NCBI RefSeq assembly: GCF_037975245.1
Contig: NC_092580.1
Span: forward strand, 13,548,501 to 13,612,500
Direction: 5' to 3'
Length of the DNA: 64,000 bases
Origin: Apostichopus japonicus
Lineage: Eukaryota; Echinodermata; Holothuroidea; Aspidochirotida; Stichopodidae
Position numbers and translations under genes: made by a program. The notes beneath the pieces were generated by a model, which was not told the origin of the DNA, ran no database searches, and saw only the letters and a program-made list of their open reading frames with translations. Each line of letters starts with the position of its first letter. Positions within the stretch are counted from its first letter, which is position 1. Shown piece by piece: positions 37,050-51,363 of this stretch.

Positions 37050-38580
37050 ATCGTCAGGTACTTAATTGGACATAATGTGGGGAAAAGAAAGTGTATGAAA
37101 ATTACACCAAAAAAAAAGAAGACATATCGGTATGAATTATCAATAGCACTTTAACACGTACTGCTCCTGCTTCACCCTCACCTGTACGGAGTAGTATGGA
37201 GCTGCTCAGGGCTTTAGTTTGGAGTAAAATAACCCTTTTCATTAATTAAACTACTGAACATGCTCAGAACGACATCTTGGATGAGACTTAAAGGACTAAC
37301 GTGCTTAAAACTTACCACCTGTGAACATCACGAGGTAAACTCTCTGCACCTGAAGGAGAATCACTATACACTACATGCTCGAGCAGGATTGTCACCCCTA
37401 CATATGTACAGTGGTGGGTATCTAATTTTCCTGACTAATTGAAACTTGAAAGTCAGTTTTAGTCACTTGAAAAGTCACTTTTATCGATGATGATGATATG
37501 GTGTCAAATAGTATGTTGAAATAAACAACTCACCGACAACAATAAACATCTATATACCTTAACCATCTATATACATTATTCTTTTTCTACTGAGGTGGAC
37601 GGCATGGTTTGGATAACATGTGATATTTGTTCTCTGTATGTCTTACTCGACCTGACCAGGTACCACGAAACGCACATGCGCAGTTGAGTTCATGAACCGT
37701 CCCATCGTGAAGGATTAAATATTCAATGCTATATGGATCACCCTTGCAGCCTTATCAAGTTTTCAAGATGAAAGTTGTCTTATAAACATTTTAGGCTTTC
37801 TATAGCTCCTACCACCCCCCCCCCGTCATTTCCCTCCTACCACAACCTCTCGTTGGGTCATGTTATACCTGCTGACATGGGGTGAGAGAAGGGGAGAGAG
37901 AGGACAGAAGCAGTTCTGAACCCTGTATTGTTCTCTTTCATCTTTGACATCTGCACAGCAGCTGTATTTCTCGTGTTATCTGTTCATAGATCATTGTTCT
38001 TGGTTGATGATCTACGTCACGTTATCTAAATGACATTTGTTAACAGGAAGTCGTGTGAGTTTTGTCATGGATCTTTGTCATGGATCAAGCAGGTGAAAAT
38101 TATTTCAAGTATGTTTAAGTTTGCTTACATCCTGTATGTATTAGACTGTTAGTTTTTTCTTTCTGTCAAAGACTTTCATTATAATATTAGGCGTGCTATA
38201 GGTTACCATAGAATGACTAACTCAAAATCTGAAGTTGAAAGTATTTTTATCTTGTCAAACATTTTTCGGTGTTTTATGATTCATCAATTTCTCGCTTAAA
38301 TAATTTCTCGGATTTAGTTATACAAAATTTCTCGGCGGCTGCACAAAAAATATAGATATATAACACTCTCGCCAAGTCTTTTTGCTATTAAATTGAAATT
38401 TTGAGTTGTTGTAGATGGTTTTGAAAACTTCGTTCAGCCGGACACACCTTCTCCCTCCCCGACCCCTCTTCTTTTGGTTACATCAGTATTAATAATATAT
38501 CGGAAACCTTTTTTTCCCTTATTTTATGTTTTGAAATAAAACTCGAATAGTCAACTTAATGAGCTATTTTCTTAGGGGAT

Positions 38581-38582
38581 TA

Positions 38583-38614
<32 letters not shown>

Positions 38615-38695
38615 TAATTATAATAATAATAATAATAATAATTATAAAATAATAATAATAATGATAATAACAATAACAATAATAATATAATTTTT
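38581..38695. repeat. (ATA)n microsatellite
   Basis: An interrupted trinucleotide repeat of ata/aat type. Confidence 0.93.
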
Positions 38696-39388
38696 ATACA
38701 ACAACAACAGATAAAATATGCTGTCTTTGCTGATATGATGACATAATTATTAAGGTGCATTCTTAACATGAAGTAATGATGTTATTAAGGATAAAAATCC
38801 AGAAAGAAGTAAGTTTTCCTTACTAAGTACTAACTATTCCCCCAGTTTTGTTGCTGACGTGTAAGCCTACGCCTCGTATGCAAAAAGTGCCAAGTCTGAC
38901 ACCGATCGGAGTCTTTCATTTTATTTTAACTGGAACTAATGTATTTACACGTGTCGTTCTCAAAGACAAATACATGAAAGACAATTAACACGAGACTATA
39001 CTGTAACAGTGTAAACAAAACATTCTGTCCGTAACTTTTAGTTAGTTAATTAAGATAAGTAACGGAGTGTGAAGTGTTGTTCTCAAAATAATTTGAGAAC
39101 GATGAATTACCTTTGTTTCGGTAAAAAAAAAATATTCCTAACAAATAAATGGAAGAATCCGACCGATGAAAGATGGGACCTGCTATATAGTTTTTATGTC
39201 TCATATGTATGTATATCTAGATATATATAGTATAACATATCATATAACATAAGCCTTACGTACTTACCTTCCGTATCCTGTACAAAATTCAACCATAACA
39301 AGAGGCTACAATAGTAAATAGCGTTTCCGTTCAAATCCTTACTCTATTTTCTTTTAGTTTCCTCTTTCATGAAACAACCGTTTGGACA

Positions 39389-39470
39389 TCGTCCATGTAC
39401 AACGTCCATATACAACGTCCGTATACAACGTCCATATAAAACTTCCATATACAACGTCCATATACAGATA
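39389..39470. repeat. 15-bp minisatellite, about 5-6 copies
   Basis: The unit is acaacgtccatatac with single substitutions. Confidence 0.9.
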
Positions 39471-42400
39471 ATTCCTTGCGTTTGTTTTTCTCTCTCTTCG
39501 TTACAGCTTTATTTTTTTCTATTTAGAATTCCTCCCTAGTCTAAAACGGTATATTAAGTGTTCTTAGCCATATATATGTACATGAACGTAGCAAACGGTA
39601 TATACTGGTTTCTATAGAGTATTTTTCATCCTCCCATGTGGGTGGGTTGTTTTTTCGCTTGGCTAAACATTAGGCACCAGACAGTCAAGTTCATTGTGTT
39701 CTGATTACGTAATCCGATTGGACTTTTATACTTCAGATCACGTGATCAATTATCACCTCTATTGAGAGCACACTTGAAGTCTCTGTAGATGAATTGCATT
39801 GTCATTTGAAGAAGAAGAAAGAAAAAAACAGTCATTAACCAAGACAGGATAAGAAGCTTTTCTCAGTAGGCGGTTAAAGAGCATCAAATATGTCAATTGT
39901 GTACATCCATTCAGCTATAAAGAAAAAAATAATAATAAAATAAACTAATTTTTAGCTTTTTTAACTTCAATTTATGATCCCGTCACTGATGAAACAGGTA
40001 TGACCTTTTCGCCTTTTAACGAAAATATACTAGCTGAAATTAATTTAGAAATTAATAAAAAACAATTCTTCGGGAAAAAGAACGAATGGGAAACATATAA
40101 CCATACTTAACTTTGACCAACCAAGTAGCCCTTTACACGATATTTTAACATTTCCATTCAAAGCTTAGTAAAACTGAAAAAAAAAGCCATTTTACAATCT
40201 GCATAATGGGAAGAAAATTAGCTACGTCATAGTATTTAATATTTTGCCTCTGAATTGGTTAAATAAATCTATAAAATACATTTGAATGCACCCTTTTGAA
40301 AAGTCGATGCAGGTGGGCCTTCAGACCACCGACTAAGGGGCTTTGGGTCGATCCACACGCAGTGATTATTGCGCAATGCCTGATTGAGGTCGTCCTAACG
40401 AAAGTCGTGTTATTTGGCAGCAAGCATACCTATACTACATAGTTTTCATCTTTTCGATGATATTGAAACGGGCTCGATGATCTGTTTAAAAATCTCAGGA
40501 AGTTATAGGATATACCCTTTGGAAGCTTACAAGATGTACCTATATAATATTTTTACATTAGAAAGGAGGGTAACAATCTTGGCCTATTCATATATATAAC
40601 GATGGTATTGTTATCATCCATAGCAAACGATTCGGGGACTGTGATCATATTACGAACCGTATATGGGGGGCACATTCTCGATGCAATTTTATTGATGTGT
40701 GAGGTATATTGAACTTATAATTGAATGCCGCCCTCTCCTAGTATATTGGTTTGTTGAACTTATAATTGAATGCCGCCCTCTCCTCTTGTCATGGTTACGG
40801 ACTTTATAGAAACAGCAGACTACTCTGTACAATCATTATAGAAATAAGTTCAGAATCCACGCATCAAGACCAAAGTCACATATAATTGTGAAATTGAATC
40901 AAGTTTTCAAAAGTAGGCCTACAATTCGTGATGGTCTTCCAACACGGGTGACTATACTTTTTTAATGATTTTCTAACATATATTTTAAGGTGGGAAATAA
41001 GGGTGACCTTTAAGTTGATTTTCAGGTGCGACTAAAATAAACTGTGGTGACATTTTCGTCAAAACGTCTGCGTGAACTTTCAAATTGTCGTGACCGTGCC
41101 TGCCTGCTGTCATTCTTTGTTGTTCTTGCATTTATTATTTATTTACAGAGAAAGATTAATAGGTTACAGAAAATGTTTCACATGCACGACGTTTGCTCCG
41201 ATGACGTCACATCGTAACTCTGAAGAGCGACTGTTTTTGTTTTGAGTATCGCTCAAATTTGATCGGTTCACTAAATAAGAGCTTTTTTGCAATTAACAAA
41301 AAAATATCATTTCAAAGATTCAAGTTTGAACTTAAGTCCTTTTCTGTTCTAAAAACTAAGCATATTAAAAAGCAGTGTTTCAAAGAAATTACAATAACAT
41401 CAACGTTTCCTCTCTGAATTTCCCACCCCGGGATCTTATTTTGTTTTCTGACTTGATCCTGTATACGGAGAAGGATCATGATGGGATGAGGGACAAGAGA
41501 CCAGTGAAAATGACCAGTTGGAGAGATGTTCCGGGAAATCATACTCATCAATATGAAATACCCAAAGTTTAAAGAAAAACATATTATGTTATTGAGATAA
41601 ATATTTTATTAATCAGCCTATAGAAAATAAAACGAAGACGAAAGAGCATGTATTTAATGTTTGTCTCAAATATATTTAGTAACTCTGTCATTTATGAGCA
41701 AATTTATACAAAATATTCTTCTCTTATCAATTTTATACACATATATAAAATGATTAATTCTATATTTTATTTAATTCTATAATTTATTTCAAGTTTGTAT
41801 TGATTTGTTTGGACCCAAGGTAAAACAAAAACAAAAACTAAATAAATTTGTCCCAATGGCTTCAGCCTCGTTTTTAAATGGTAATTGAAAAACAATTCCA
41901 AATAACCTTAAGTACAATGAGACAGTCAGATATATAATTAATGTGATTCCATTAGTATTCCATTTGAATAGAATTTCGCAACCAGATTGTTGAATTTTCT
42001 TATTAGATGATATGATATAGTGTCAATGTAGTATCATGTAGTTACTCTGCATAGTACTGCTTTAAGATATGTATTGATCTGCAAATTACTTGAAAAGCCT
42101 TCAAATTAAGGAACCTGACGAGTTCATAAAAGTGTGTTCATTTCAGTTATTAAACAACACAAATGTGAGCGATTCCTCTCATCACAAATCAAATTTGTCA
42201 ACTAACATTAATATGTTAAATTATATTACTCCTTTTTGTCTCCTCAATGAATGTTTGTGTTCAAACATACACCACAAAGGTCAATATTCATTTTAAGTTC
42301 CTTAAGCATTCATACATTTCCGTACTTTTGAGAGCACAGTCATAATCGATACATCGATCGATCCCAATAGTAACCCCCGAAGAATATAATATCGTTAGAA

Positions 42401-43070
42401 ATCACACACAATCAATATGAAAGAAATATCGTCAAATTCAAATAATCACTGATGATATTATGAAAAACATAAATTATGCTTTGTTCTTAAATCTTGTTAT
42501 GATGGACACTAATTAAATATCGGAATGCATGGCAGCATTTGGCGTAATGGTAATCACTTAACAATTGATGTCATTTAACGCACTGTACTTATGTTAATAT
42601 GTAGTAATATTGGTAACTATACATTATTAAGGCACTTTAATTGAATACTATAGAAATTATACTCTGTGGATTCGCGTTATTCTTTCTATTGCTGTGTTTC
42701 ATCTGCTTAAGTAATTTTGTAACCTGCGTCAATAATGAACTCACTTTTTGAAAAACATAGAACTCTGAATACATAAATAAACTCTCGCTACAACAGCTGC
42801 ATTTTAACTTTTCATAGTTTGCAGCATTTAGGCTAACACATATTTTTGCTTATGCAATAGAACACATCACATAAGCTATAGCAGTTCCGCGAAAATGGCA
42901 AACTGGTTGGCAGTAGGCCTAGAATGCGACTTTGGCTTGCCTTTACCTTCAACTTCATGACCTGTGTCGTCACACGTGACGAAGTGCTCAGCTCAAGCTT
43001 TCCTCGGAATAACCTCCCGAAAAGAGGTGCTTTTCTTTGTTATCAGACTGCTGGAGTCTGTACCCTAAAC

Positions 43071-44206
43071 TCAGCCTTCCTCCTTTTCCATAGCTTCGTT
43101 ATGATACGTCCTTAATGACACTGTGGACGGTGATGTACTTAATTGGCCTGATATCGTAGAAATATTTGCAGATACTACACCGCTATCAAGAGACTTGTGA
43201 GAAACGTCATCAACATTTTTCCGAATCACTGTTTCGTCTTCTGTAATTTCTATTGCAATTTGTTCTGCAAAGTCTACAACTTTCATTTCATTCTGACTTT
43301 GATGTATACCTTCGTCTGTATCTCCTACGGTTACTTCTAATTCTTGATCTAACTCAGCATTTTTAACATCACTATCATTTCCGCAACAACGCTTGGGACA
43401 GCATTGCTTACAGCATAAACCAGCCTTAGTGAAGGGTGCATCATATGGCCGTAAGGATCGCAGTGGTTCTGGAAGGAATTTCCAATTTCTTAAAACTTTT
43501 GGTAAACATTTTGGAGCTTTGGCTTGCATGATGTTAACAATGATTATAACTATCAAGATGAAGCCGATAGGTACAGCGACTGAGAGGAAGACTACGGGAC
43601 CAGCTAAAGAGAGCGCAAATACACTCATTGGTATAAAGAAAAATATAGTAATGAGGTAAACCATGGCAAACCACCTGTATTTGGCAGTGTTATTACCAAG
43701 ATTCTTAGCCAAATTGATAGGTACATTCCTCATGAATGGAATAGGATACCATATACTTATACCTAAAATGTTAAAGAATAAATGACATAAGGACACCTGC
43801 ATGGCCAATAAAAAGTTGTCTGGCTGTGCTAACGCTGCTAGTATACTGGTTCCAGTTGTACCAATGTTAGAACCTAATGTTAACGGGTACATACGCTTTA
43901 TCGTGATAAGTCCCATGCCTACCAGTGGTGTAATAGCAGATGTGAAGACAGAACTACTCTGTACCAAGAACGTCAAAATAGCACCGACAAGTATCGCGAA
44001 GTAACCGGTCAGAAATGAGAAGACACCTGGAAAATTGGCGTTGAGCGCTTTGCGGACGAGTTTCATAGTGCGTTGACCTTGGAGAATCCATTGGAGCATG
44101 CGCACCAGCAGAAGCAGGCACGTTGTGAGGATCAGGAGAGAGAAGAGCAACAAAATACCTCCAACTGCAGCATCCGAGAGATCAGAGTAAGCAAAAATGT
44201 GGTTAC
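43071..44206 (-). CDS. SLC34: SLC34 coding exon 6 (second QSSS repeat, C-terminal tail, stop)
   Basis: Residues 321-698 and TGA at 43071-43073. It has the second transport repeat, several membrane helices (for example [13 protein letters not shown]), then a Cys-rich and acidic cytosolic tail. Confidence 0.96.
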
Positions 44207-47200
44207 CTGAAAAAGAACAAAGTAAAAAAACTTAGTAATCTTTGATCTCCTTGAAAGTCAGAAAATCAGACATTTGATGTTGACCCTAAATCATTCACTG
44301 TATTACTATACTTAGACTGTCATTTGGCAACGGGATTTTCAAAATATTGACCAATCACATATCACCAAAGAAGTAATTTGTGCCCCCCCCCCCAAGTCAT
44401 TCACATAAACATATATTACGAGTACGCGCACTGTGTAATTTTTAGTCGTCACGGTTACAGGAGTCGTTATGACCGGTTACATAGCATAGTATTGGACACC
44501 CATGCTATTTGCCAGTGGTGTTTAATAGCTTACATGACAGTGTAGGCTATACCCTCATAACCTCTGACCCGATGGTGTCTATAGCAGACATGAAAAATGA
44601 GAGATGGGAGAAGGAGAAAAAGAAGAGAGAAAAGAGTTTTAGCTATCAAACTTACATGTACTTCCGGTTTCACCATCTTCACATCTCATCAACAGAGTAA
44701 CGTCTTCACCGTCAGTTTGATTCAAAGCAATATCTGTGATGGCGCTCTTGTCAATCTGCAAGGAAGCAAAATAACAGTGCTTTAGTTTTGTATAGTTATC
44801 GTAAATATTCGCTATGTTTGATATTTAGGGAAACACTCAAGTAGTCTAGGCCATGATACAATAATGAGGAACGATAAACTACTCGAATTTACGAGCAACA
44901 CCGCGCCGTATGGTAATTTACGAAATCTGATATCACTTCATTAATCTTAAAGGGTTACACTCATCTTACAGAAGGTTTTCAAAATTCAAAACTATGTAAC
45001 TTTCTTTCATAATTGCAGTATGTAAACTTTACTGTATATACTACGATTATGAACAGGCTTGCGACATACATCTCAAACGGTGCTTATGGTGTTTACATTA
45101 TTAAATAAACACGAAGTAACAAAAGGGTTTGCCACGTGATCCACTGAGAATATGATTTGCGCTTTTCAGATTTTTTCTCTTCGTTTTTGTTAGTAACATA
45201 ACCACTCCTTCGTTCGCTCGCGTTATGATATATAGATCTCTCATATTTTTAATATTTTGATTGGGATATTGATAGAATTTGATGAAGTTATCATCCAGCC
45301 GGCAGTATGCATGGAATTATTTTTAAAAAAAGCCTGGTATGTATAATAGCCATATTTATCATAATTACCTGCACAATATGAGATGTGATGGGTTTTGTGA
45401 TTGCATCTAGAAAGTCGATGTCAGCAGAATCATTAGGAGAGACGTTGAATAGACCTAAGAATCCTTCACTGATCTTGTAAAGTATGCTAAACTGGACCTC
45501 CAGTGGTAACAGGATAGCCACCGATAACCAATTGAACATATCGTGAACTGTAGCGCCCCCGAAGGCCCGTCGGAATTGATTCCTATCTTTGGCTTGTGTC
45601 ACTGCTACGATGGTGTTAGTCACCGATGTACCAATGTTGGCCCCCATGATAAATGGTATCGCCTGTTCCACTGTCAACACTAGATGAAGAAAGTAAGAAC
45701 GAAAAATAAATAAAATGATGCCCAAAAAACATTTACTTTTCCTTTGAACTTGTAAATGATCTATAGGTATATGGTAATTTTTCACTTCCACATTGAAAGG
45801 TTTGGGAAGAATATCGATAGTAAAATAATATCAAAAATATGCCATGTTATGAATGTTCAAATAGGCTAATGTTTTAAATCGGTGTAGGAGTTATCGACGC
45901 TATAACTTCTGAATTGTAAAGGAAGAATGTTGACCAATGGATATGACGGATTATAAGTTATAGCAGTAATTTGAGCTCAAACGGTGCACCTCATTAAAAT
46001 GGTACGACTTGAGTAAGTCCAGTTAATTTTTATATTCTTGAACTCACCTCCAGCGCCGACCATGGATACGATGATACTGGTAGATGTGCTAGAACTCTGC
46101 ACTAGCACGGTTACCATGACACCCATCATGAGACCTCCGACGGGGTTGTTAACGATTTCACTCTCAGTCAATGCTTTGCCTGCTGCTTTCCCGCCAAGAA
46201 GTTGAAAAGCTGCAGACATCACCTGCAGTGAGCAGACGAAGACGTACAGGAGACCAAGGACACAAACGATTTTAAGCAAGCTCAAAAAGATCCAGTCATA
46301 GACCACACGGTAAACTTTTTGGCAAGTCGAGAGTTCTGGAAACAGGAACAGAGAAAACACCATGATAGATCAGTTGGACGTAGGGTAAGGGTCTTAACAG
46401 ACTATATGACAAAATTTATCAGACATTTTAATTCAGCGTAACATACTTAATGAAGAACGAATCAAAGTTAACTTGACAAAAGCAGACGACAGCACCTTTG
46501 CAGTACAGCCATGAAATATATACGGTACAATGTAAAAGTTGGATACTACTGTGCTTACCATTCCAAGGTGTGATGATTTTTGTTTTCGTCTTAAACGCTG
46601 CATTCCACGGATCTTCTTCAGGTTCGGCATCCTCTTCCCCAAGATCTACGGTGGCGTCATCACCAGATAAATCCTGAGAGGATGATACTCCAGCTTTCTG
46701 AACATCTTCATCGCCAGCATCGTAAGCTGCATTCATTGCGGCGCCATCTTTATTATCTCTCTGCGCCTCATCTGAAAGGATGATGTCAAGCTCAGCTGTT
46801 TCGTTCTGGTAACAAAATAAGAAAGGGAGTGAAACGGTAATTTTACTCGTGTAGGACTGCAGGTATAACCTCATTGGCGGTAAATGTGTATCCATAATTA
46901 AATATAAGAATATGAGTTATGACGGTGCGCAGTGTAGGACATTACTTATGTCATATCATATACATAACTTATACAAACAGCGTCAACATAACGAGTTATG
47001 TGATCGATTTCACCACGCGCCAAATTCTTTCATGTAGAAAACATGACGTCATTTCTACTGACAGAAGAATGTTTCTATTGCTTCATGCAGATATGCAGTG
47101 TTCTATATAACATACAGTCTATACACACCAATAATGAATTATGTAAAAAGGATCAAACAGCTCTATGAGTTTGTTTTTTCTCTTTCTCCCTTTCGATCTT

Positions 47201-50200
47201 TTGTTCAGATAGTTTAGTTTATGCCACGGTAATGGTATAGCTTTACACCATATTTAGCCTACTAGTACACATCAGGATTTTGAGATACAAATTAACGCAT
47301 TTGGAGATGTGAGAAAATGAGAGAGTGATAGTGAGAGTGGCCGGGAGCAGTAACAGCCGCTGCTGAAAACTAATACAAACAAATTTAATCATGTTTTGGG
47401 CAATACTTGTCCATTGATATATTAATAGTTACAATTGCAAATGTATCTGGACATTATCCATATATATACATGGACATCAAACGGGACAAATAATCGGTTT
47501 GTGTGTTTCACTCGGATTTCTTGGTAGGCTACACTCTATACCTATACACTGCATATATCTCCCTCCTTTTAATTCCTTCTCTTTGAAGTCTATAATTACA
47601 ATGAATCGGTGGATCATAGTGAATTGTGTCATTCCCTTTAACGTATTGCTTTTTTCTCACTTTTCGAACCTTTTTGTTCTATGATCCTAGTCCTACAATA
47701 TACACAACAGTTCAAGATTTTGTGACCTTTTTTTTTCTTCAGTTCATTAATATGAGAGATTTAGCGTGTATCTACCGATTGATCTCAACCTTTCATATTG
47801 TTAATATCATACTATTACATATATTTTACAAGAGTATTAATAATTAATGCCATATTTTACTATTCATTTAACTGTTTAAAACGGCACTAGGCAATATGCT
47901 ATACATAAATTTGTATGTGTTGAATCGCGAACAACGTGCGCCGTATAGACAGCCGCGTAAAACGAAACTCTTATCTATAGAAACCTATATGATACTGGTC
48001 CCAGCTCATTAGCTATAGGCTGCAACTTATACACTACGGTATCTTTTTGCGATCATAAAATAAATGCATACACAATTAGTAGGCGGGAAGTAGATAACGG
48101 TCATTCTCTTGGGTAAACAACGTGGGTTTCACATGGGACTCGGCTGTTGCACAACCGTGCTAGGCTATAATCACCTTATGTACAGTCACATGTAAGGAAG
48201 CTGCAATTAAGACTATCATATATTTTTGGAAGAAATAAGTGGGGCACTGGTTCAGAAGTTGACAGATATACAGATCTGAAGATCATTTTCTTTGTGATGA
48301 AGTCGTCGCGTCATTGAATTTGTTAATAGAAAAGATTTGATCACAGTTTTTCGATAAAGTAGGACAATTTACAGTCGACCGTATGCCTATTTCAATAACT
48401 GTCTTTGGGTGAAATTTCAAAGTCATTTGAGATCGGCACCCTACATCGCCTATTTAGACGTTTCTTTTATATATATAAAATTGGTCAAAAGGCGGACGGG
48501 GCTGGGGGTTGAGGATAAGGGAACATGGGTCCAATGGCTGCTGCATTATCGAGTTTTTAATGCATTGTGCTTCTTCTCTTAGTTTTTCACATGTTAGGGT
48601 GTATAACAACTTGATTGAAATGTGTATGTTTACGTTGAAATCATTCCCAGCTCCTACATAACATGTATGGGTTAAGGTCAGTATGCAAAAGTTTAGGCCT
48701 ACATTGAAGATATTTGTTACTTTACTCACCAGGTGGTCACAAGCATGTTTTTGTGACTCTTGGTGCATGTGGTATACTTATTACAAGCCTAGGGGTATAT
48801 AATAACCTAAGTTTCCTTTTCCCACCCTGTCCACCTGAACCCCCCCCCCCGCCCCTCCCCAGCTGTCATCCCAACAGTCTGCATATTCAACGATTTAATA
48901 AAGAGTGTGGTGCATTTAATTATATCATAATGGAAATATAAAAATAAATAATATTGACTAAAAAGTCCAAAAGAAGTGCACAAACACATACAGTAGGCTA
49001 TTGTACAGTATTACGAAGTGAGATTATATAAGGAACAACATGTATTGACATATGTTAACTGTGCCACGTACATACATCTCAGCATACATCCCTTCACAAG
49101 CCAGAAGGTCATTGGGACATACAGTATAAAGACTAAAGTTCATTCTTGTATTTGGGTTTGTTGTTCTTTGTTTCTTTGTCTTTTGGACAGTGGTCGTTAA
49201 AAACGAACATATACCAAGCACAGGTCTGTCATATGTGATACAGTGCTAAGTTGATAACTGAAGTGCGGTATACCCAAAACCTGCGGTATTAAAATCTAAC
49301 TTGGCTGAACCTCCGCCAAAAGTTACTACATATTTTTCTTTTTCTTTTATTGTATTCAGACTTTGCGCTGCGACAGCCTAATTCAATTTGCAGTAAATTC
49401 CCAGTCTTGAGACACTGCAGTTCAAGGAAATGCATGATATGCCAGTTGCCAGTTTTTTGTTAATTTTGATGAAAACCGGTTTACCTGGTTAATTCTTTGG
49501 AAAGTTAACCATTTATTGAAACCCGGAATTTCCCCATCCCTCCACCACCCACCGCCTATGGATTTGTTTGTGCGTATACGCCTATGTCTCCCTCCACCCA
49601 TCAACGTATCCGCAATTATGTAGCATAATTTCGTTGAATGATTATAACATTTTAACTTAACAGTTTTTAATTACGGAATGATAAAAACAAAGATGTTGGT
49701 AGATGTTACGGTTTTCCTTTCCCATTGATGCAATGTTCTGATCAAATGTAATTTTGAAAGGCAAATGTGAACTCTTTAATCAACGTACGTGGCAATGATC
49801 CTTATTATAAGCTATCATTGCTGACGTGAAAATATATCACATTATGACAGACTCAATAATAAAACGAAGGTCAAACTATCATCTGCAGAGGGACAGGACG
49901 ATTCATTCACACTCATAAAGTCTTAACTAATCCTGTTGGGAGCTGTAACAACAGTTCCGCGTGTTTCGAATACTTTCTCCATAGTAGGCTATCACACAGC
50001 ATGCTGTTCGCCGGTTGCATACGTCATGTGAATTGAAACGAACCCGAATTCCAACAGGCCCAGTCAAACTGGGAATTGATATCCTGAACTGAGCGCGGAT
50101 CTTAATTTATCAGCCACTGTGTTGCAGTTGCATCAAGAAGTTAAGTTGATGTATGTTGCTTGTAGAACTTAGTATATCCCTATAATATAGTAATTATAAG

Positions 50201-51363
50201 TGGCTTCGAGAATCTCCCCCCCCCCTTGTTTTGAAAGCCTTCCTTCTAAAATTGAGAACTAACATTATCCCTTTACCCATATATTTCCCCGCGGATTCCC
50301 ATATACTCATTGACTTGGTGCCACGGGTGTCCCCCACCCCCGATCGCCCCAGGCTCTCGTCCGCTCTGAGAATAGGATAATGGACAGCGCTATAACTGCA
50401 TGTATATACGCATGGATAACGCTTTCGTGAATAGGCCATGCACGTGCATTACTGTATGATATTCATTTCAATCTAAATGTAGTAAGACCATAAAAAAATA
50501 TTATTAACCCAATTTTTAAGATTAAGTCAGATCCCTAGCACATGGTATTTATATCAATGGTAATATCATGCTTCAAAGTACTATAAGCTACTGACAGTAT
50601 GCTCAACACCCTGTTTCTCTGTGACAGTGGTTTGAAACTGCTTCATATTTATAGTGCAAATGCATGGTAAGAGAGGACAGTACAGAGTGGTAGTAGCTGT
50701 AAATTATTGTCACCCAACTGGCCTACAGGCCTAATGTATATAAACTTGTGAAAAGTCTTATTGCTGTTGTGGCCCAGTCCTTGGACGGCTTGGACTAATG
50801 TAACAATAACAATAATATTTCCGGCATTTTGATGGAACAAGGAAATTGAGAGCACCTGGATAGAATTGAATTAACAGACAAACCGTAGAGCAGCTACAAG
50901 GTTGTAATCAAGAATGAAAAATACTCTGCCTATACATACACTATGGTAACACATGTATGTTTGACTGTTTGGTTTCAACTAAGTTTACACGGGTTAACTC
51001 AATTAGGCATACATGTTAAATAGCCTTTCACGAAATTCGCGATGCATAGTCATTATTTGACAGTTTGCCAGCTTGCATATGAATATTTACAGATTAAAAT
51101 CTACAGATCACAAATTAAATCGATCCATGAAACAAAGCAATATAAAGTAAAATATGTACACAACGCAAAATAAATCTGGTGAATTCATGAAACACACAAA
51201 CCGGCTATAAATACATAAATGAAGTACACATGTAGGCTATAAGGTGATAAATATATACATAAATATGAAATATTGAATTAACGTCGAATTACTAGCATGA
51301 TTAATAAATTATTAATATTAATAAATAAATAAAAAAGAACTAGCATACCTTTCCAAGGCCCAT
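43071..51363 (-). CDS. SLC34: SLC34-type Na+/phosphate cotransporter (NaPi-II), complete coding region, 698 residues
   Basis: Coding exons 51349-51363, 46559-46805, 46048-46335, 45369-45679, 44656-44755 and 43071-44206. All splice sites are GT/AG and phases agree, giving 698 residues (human SLC34A2 about 690). The two inverted-repeat signatures [17 protein letters not shown] (QSSS at 167-170) and [17 protein letters not shown] (QSSS at 403-406) define the family's Na+/Pi site. Other hallmarks are [44 protein letters not shown] and [10 protein letters not shown]. The N-terminus is acidic and cytosolic, with EDPWN before the first helix. The large extracellular loop has an NQT glycosylation site and a Cys pair. 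The tail has a Cys cluster ([11 protein letters not shown]), as in SLC34A2. The start ATG is in a strong context (A at -3, G at +4). It moves Na+ and inorganic phosphate into the cell across the plasma membrane. The paralogue cannot be assigned. Confidence 0.95.
44656..44755 (-). CDS. SLC34: SLC34 coding exon 5 (extracellular loop)
   Basis: Residues 288-321. It encodes [18 protein letters not shown] and the Cys-containing [11 protein letters not shown]. The loop is clearly shorter than in mammals. The donor is ACAT|gtaagt. Confidence 0.9.
45369..45679 (-). CDS. SLC34: SLC34 coding exon 4
   Basis: Residues 184-287. It contains [37 protein letters not shown] and [10 protein letters not shown], all strongly conserved in SLC34. 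Confidence 0.96.
46048..46335 (-). CDS. SLC34: SLC34 coding exon 3 (first QSSS repeat)
   Basis: Residues 88-184. It contains membrane helix [19 protein letters not shown] and the motif [18 protein letters not shown]. Confidence 0.96.
46559..46805 (-). CDS. SLC34: SLC34 coding exon 2 (acidic N-terminus)
   Basis: Residues 6-88. It is rich in Asp/Glu and ends [14 protein letters not shown], matching the 'DDPWNLP' landmark of NaPi-II proteins. The acceptor is tgttaccag. Confidence 0.92.
46806..51348. other. First SLC34 intron (4.5 kb)
   Basis: AT-rich with a C-run near 48840 and no recognisable exon or complete transposon. Confidence 0.6.
51349..51363 (-). CDS. SLC34: SLC34 coding exon 1 (MGLGK)
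   Basis: Only five codons precede the donor AAAG|gtatgc, and the exon joins in frame with the acidic N-terminal exon. The rest of this exon, upstream to roughly 51.5 kb, would be 5' UTR. The Kozak context is good. Confidence 0.7.

Larger units (their letters stand above)
37050..43070. other. Gene-free stretch between the homeobox and SLC34 genes
   Basis: It holds an ATA/AAT-type microsatellite at 38581-38695, a 15-bp minisatellite at 39389-39470, and a ~46-bp-spaced duplication at 40708-40785 (aattgaatgccgccctctcc twice). It probably includes the homeobox promoter and the SLC34 3' UTR. No supported exon. Confidence 0.5.
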
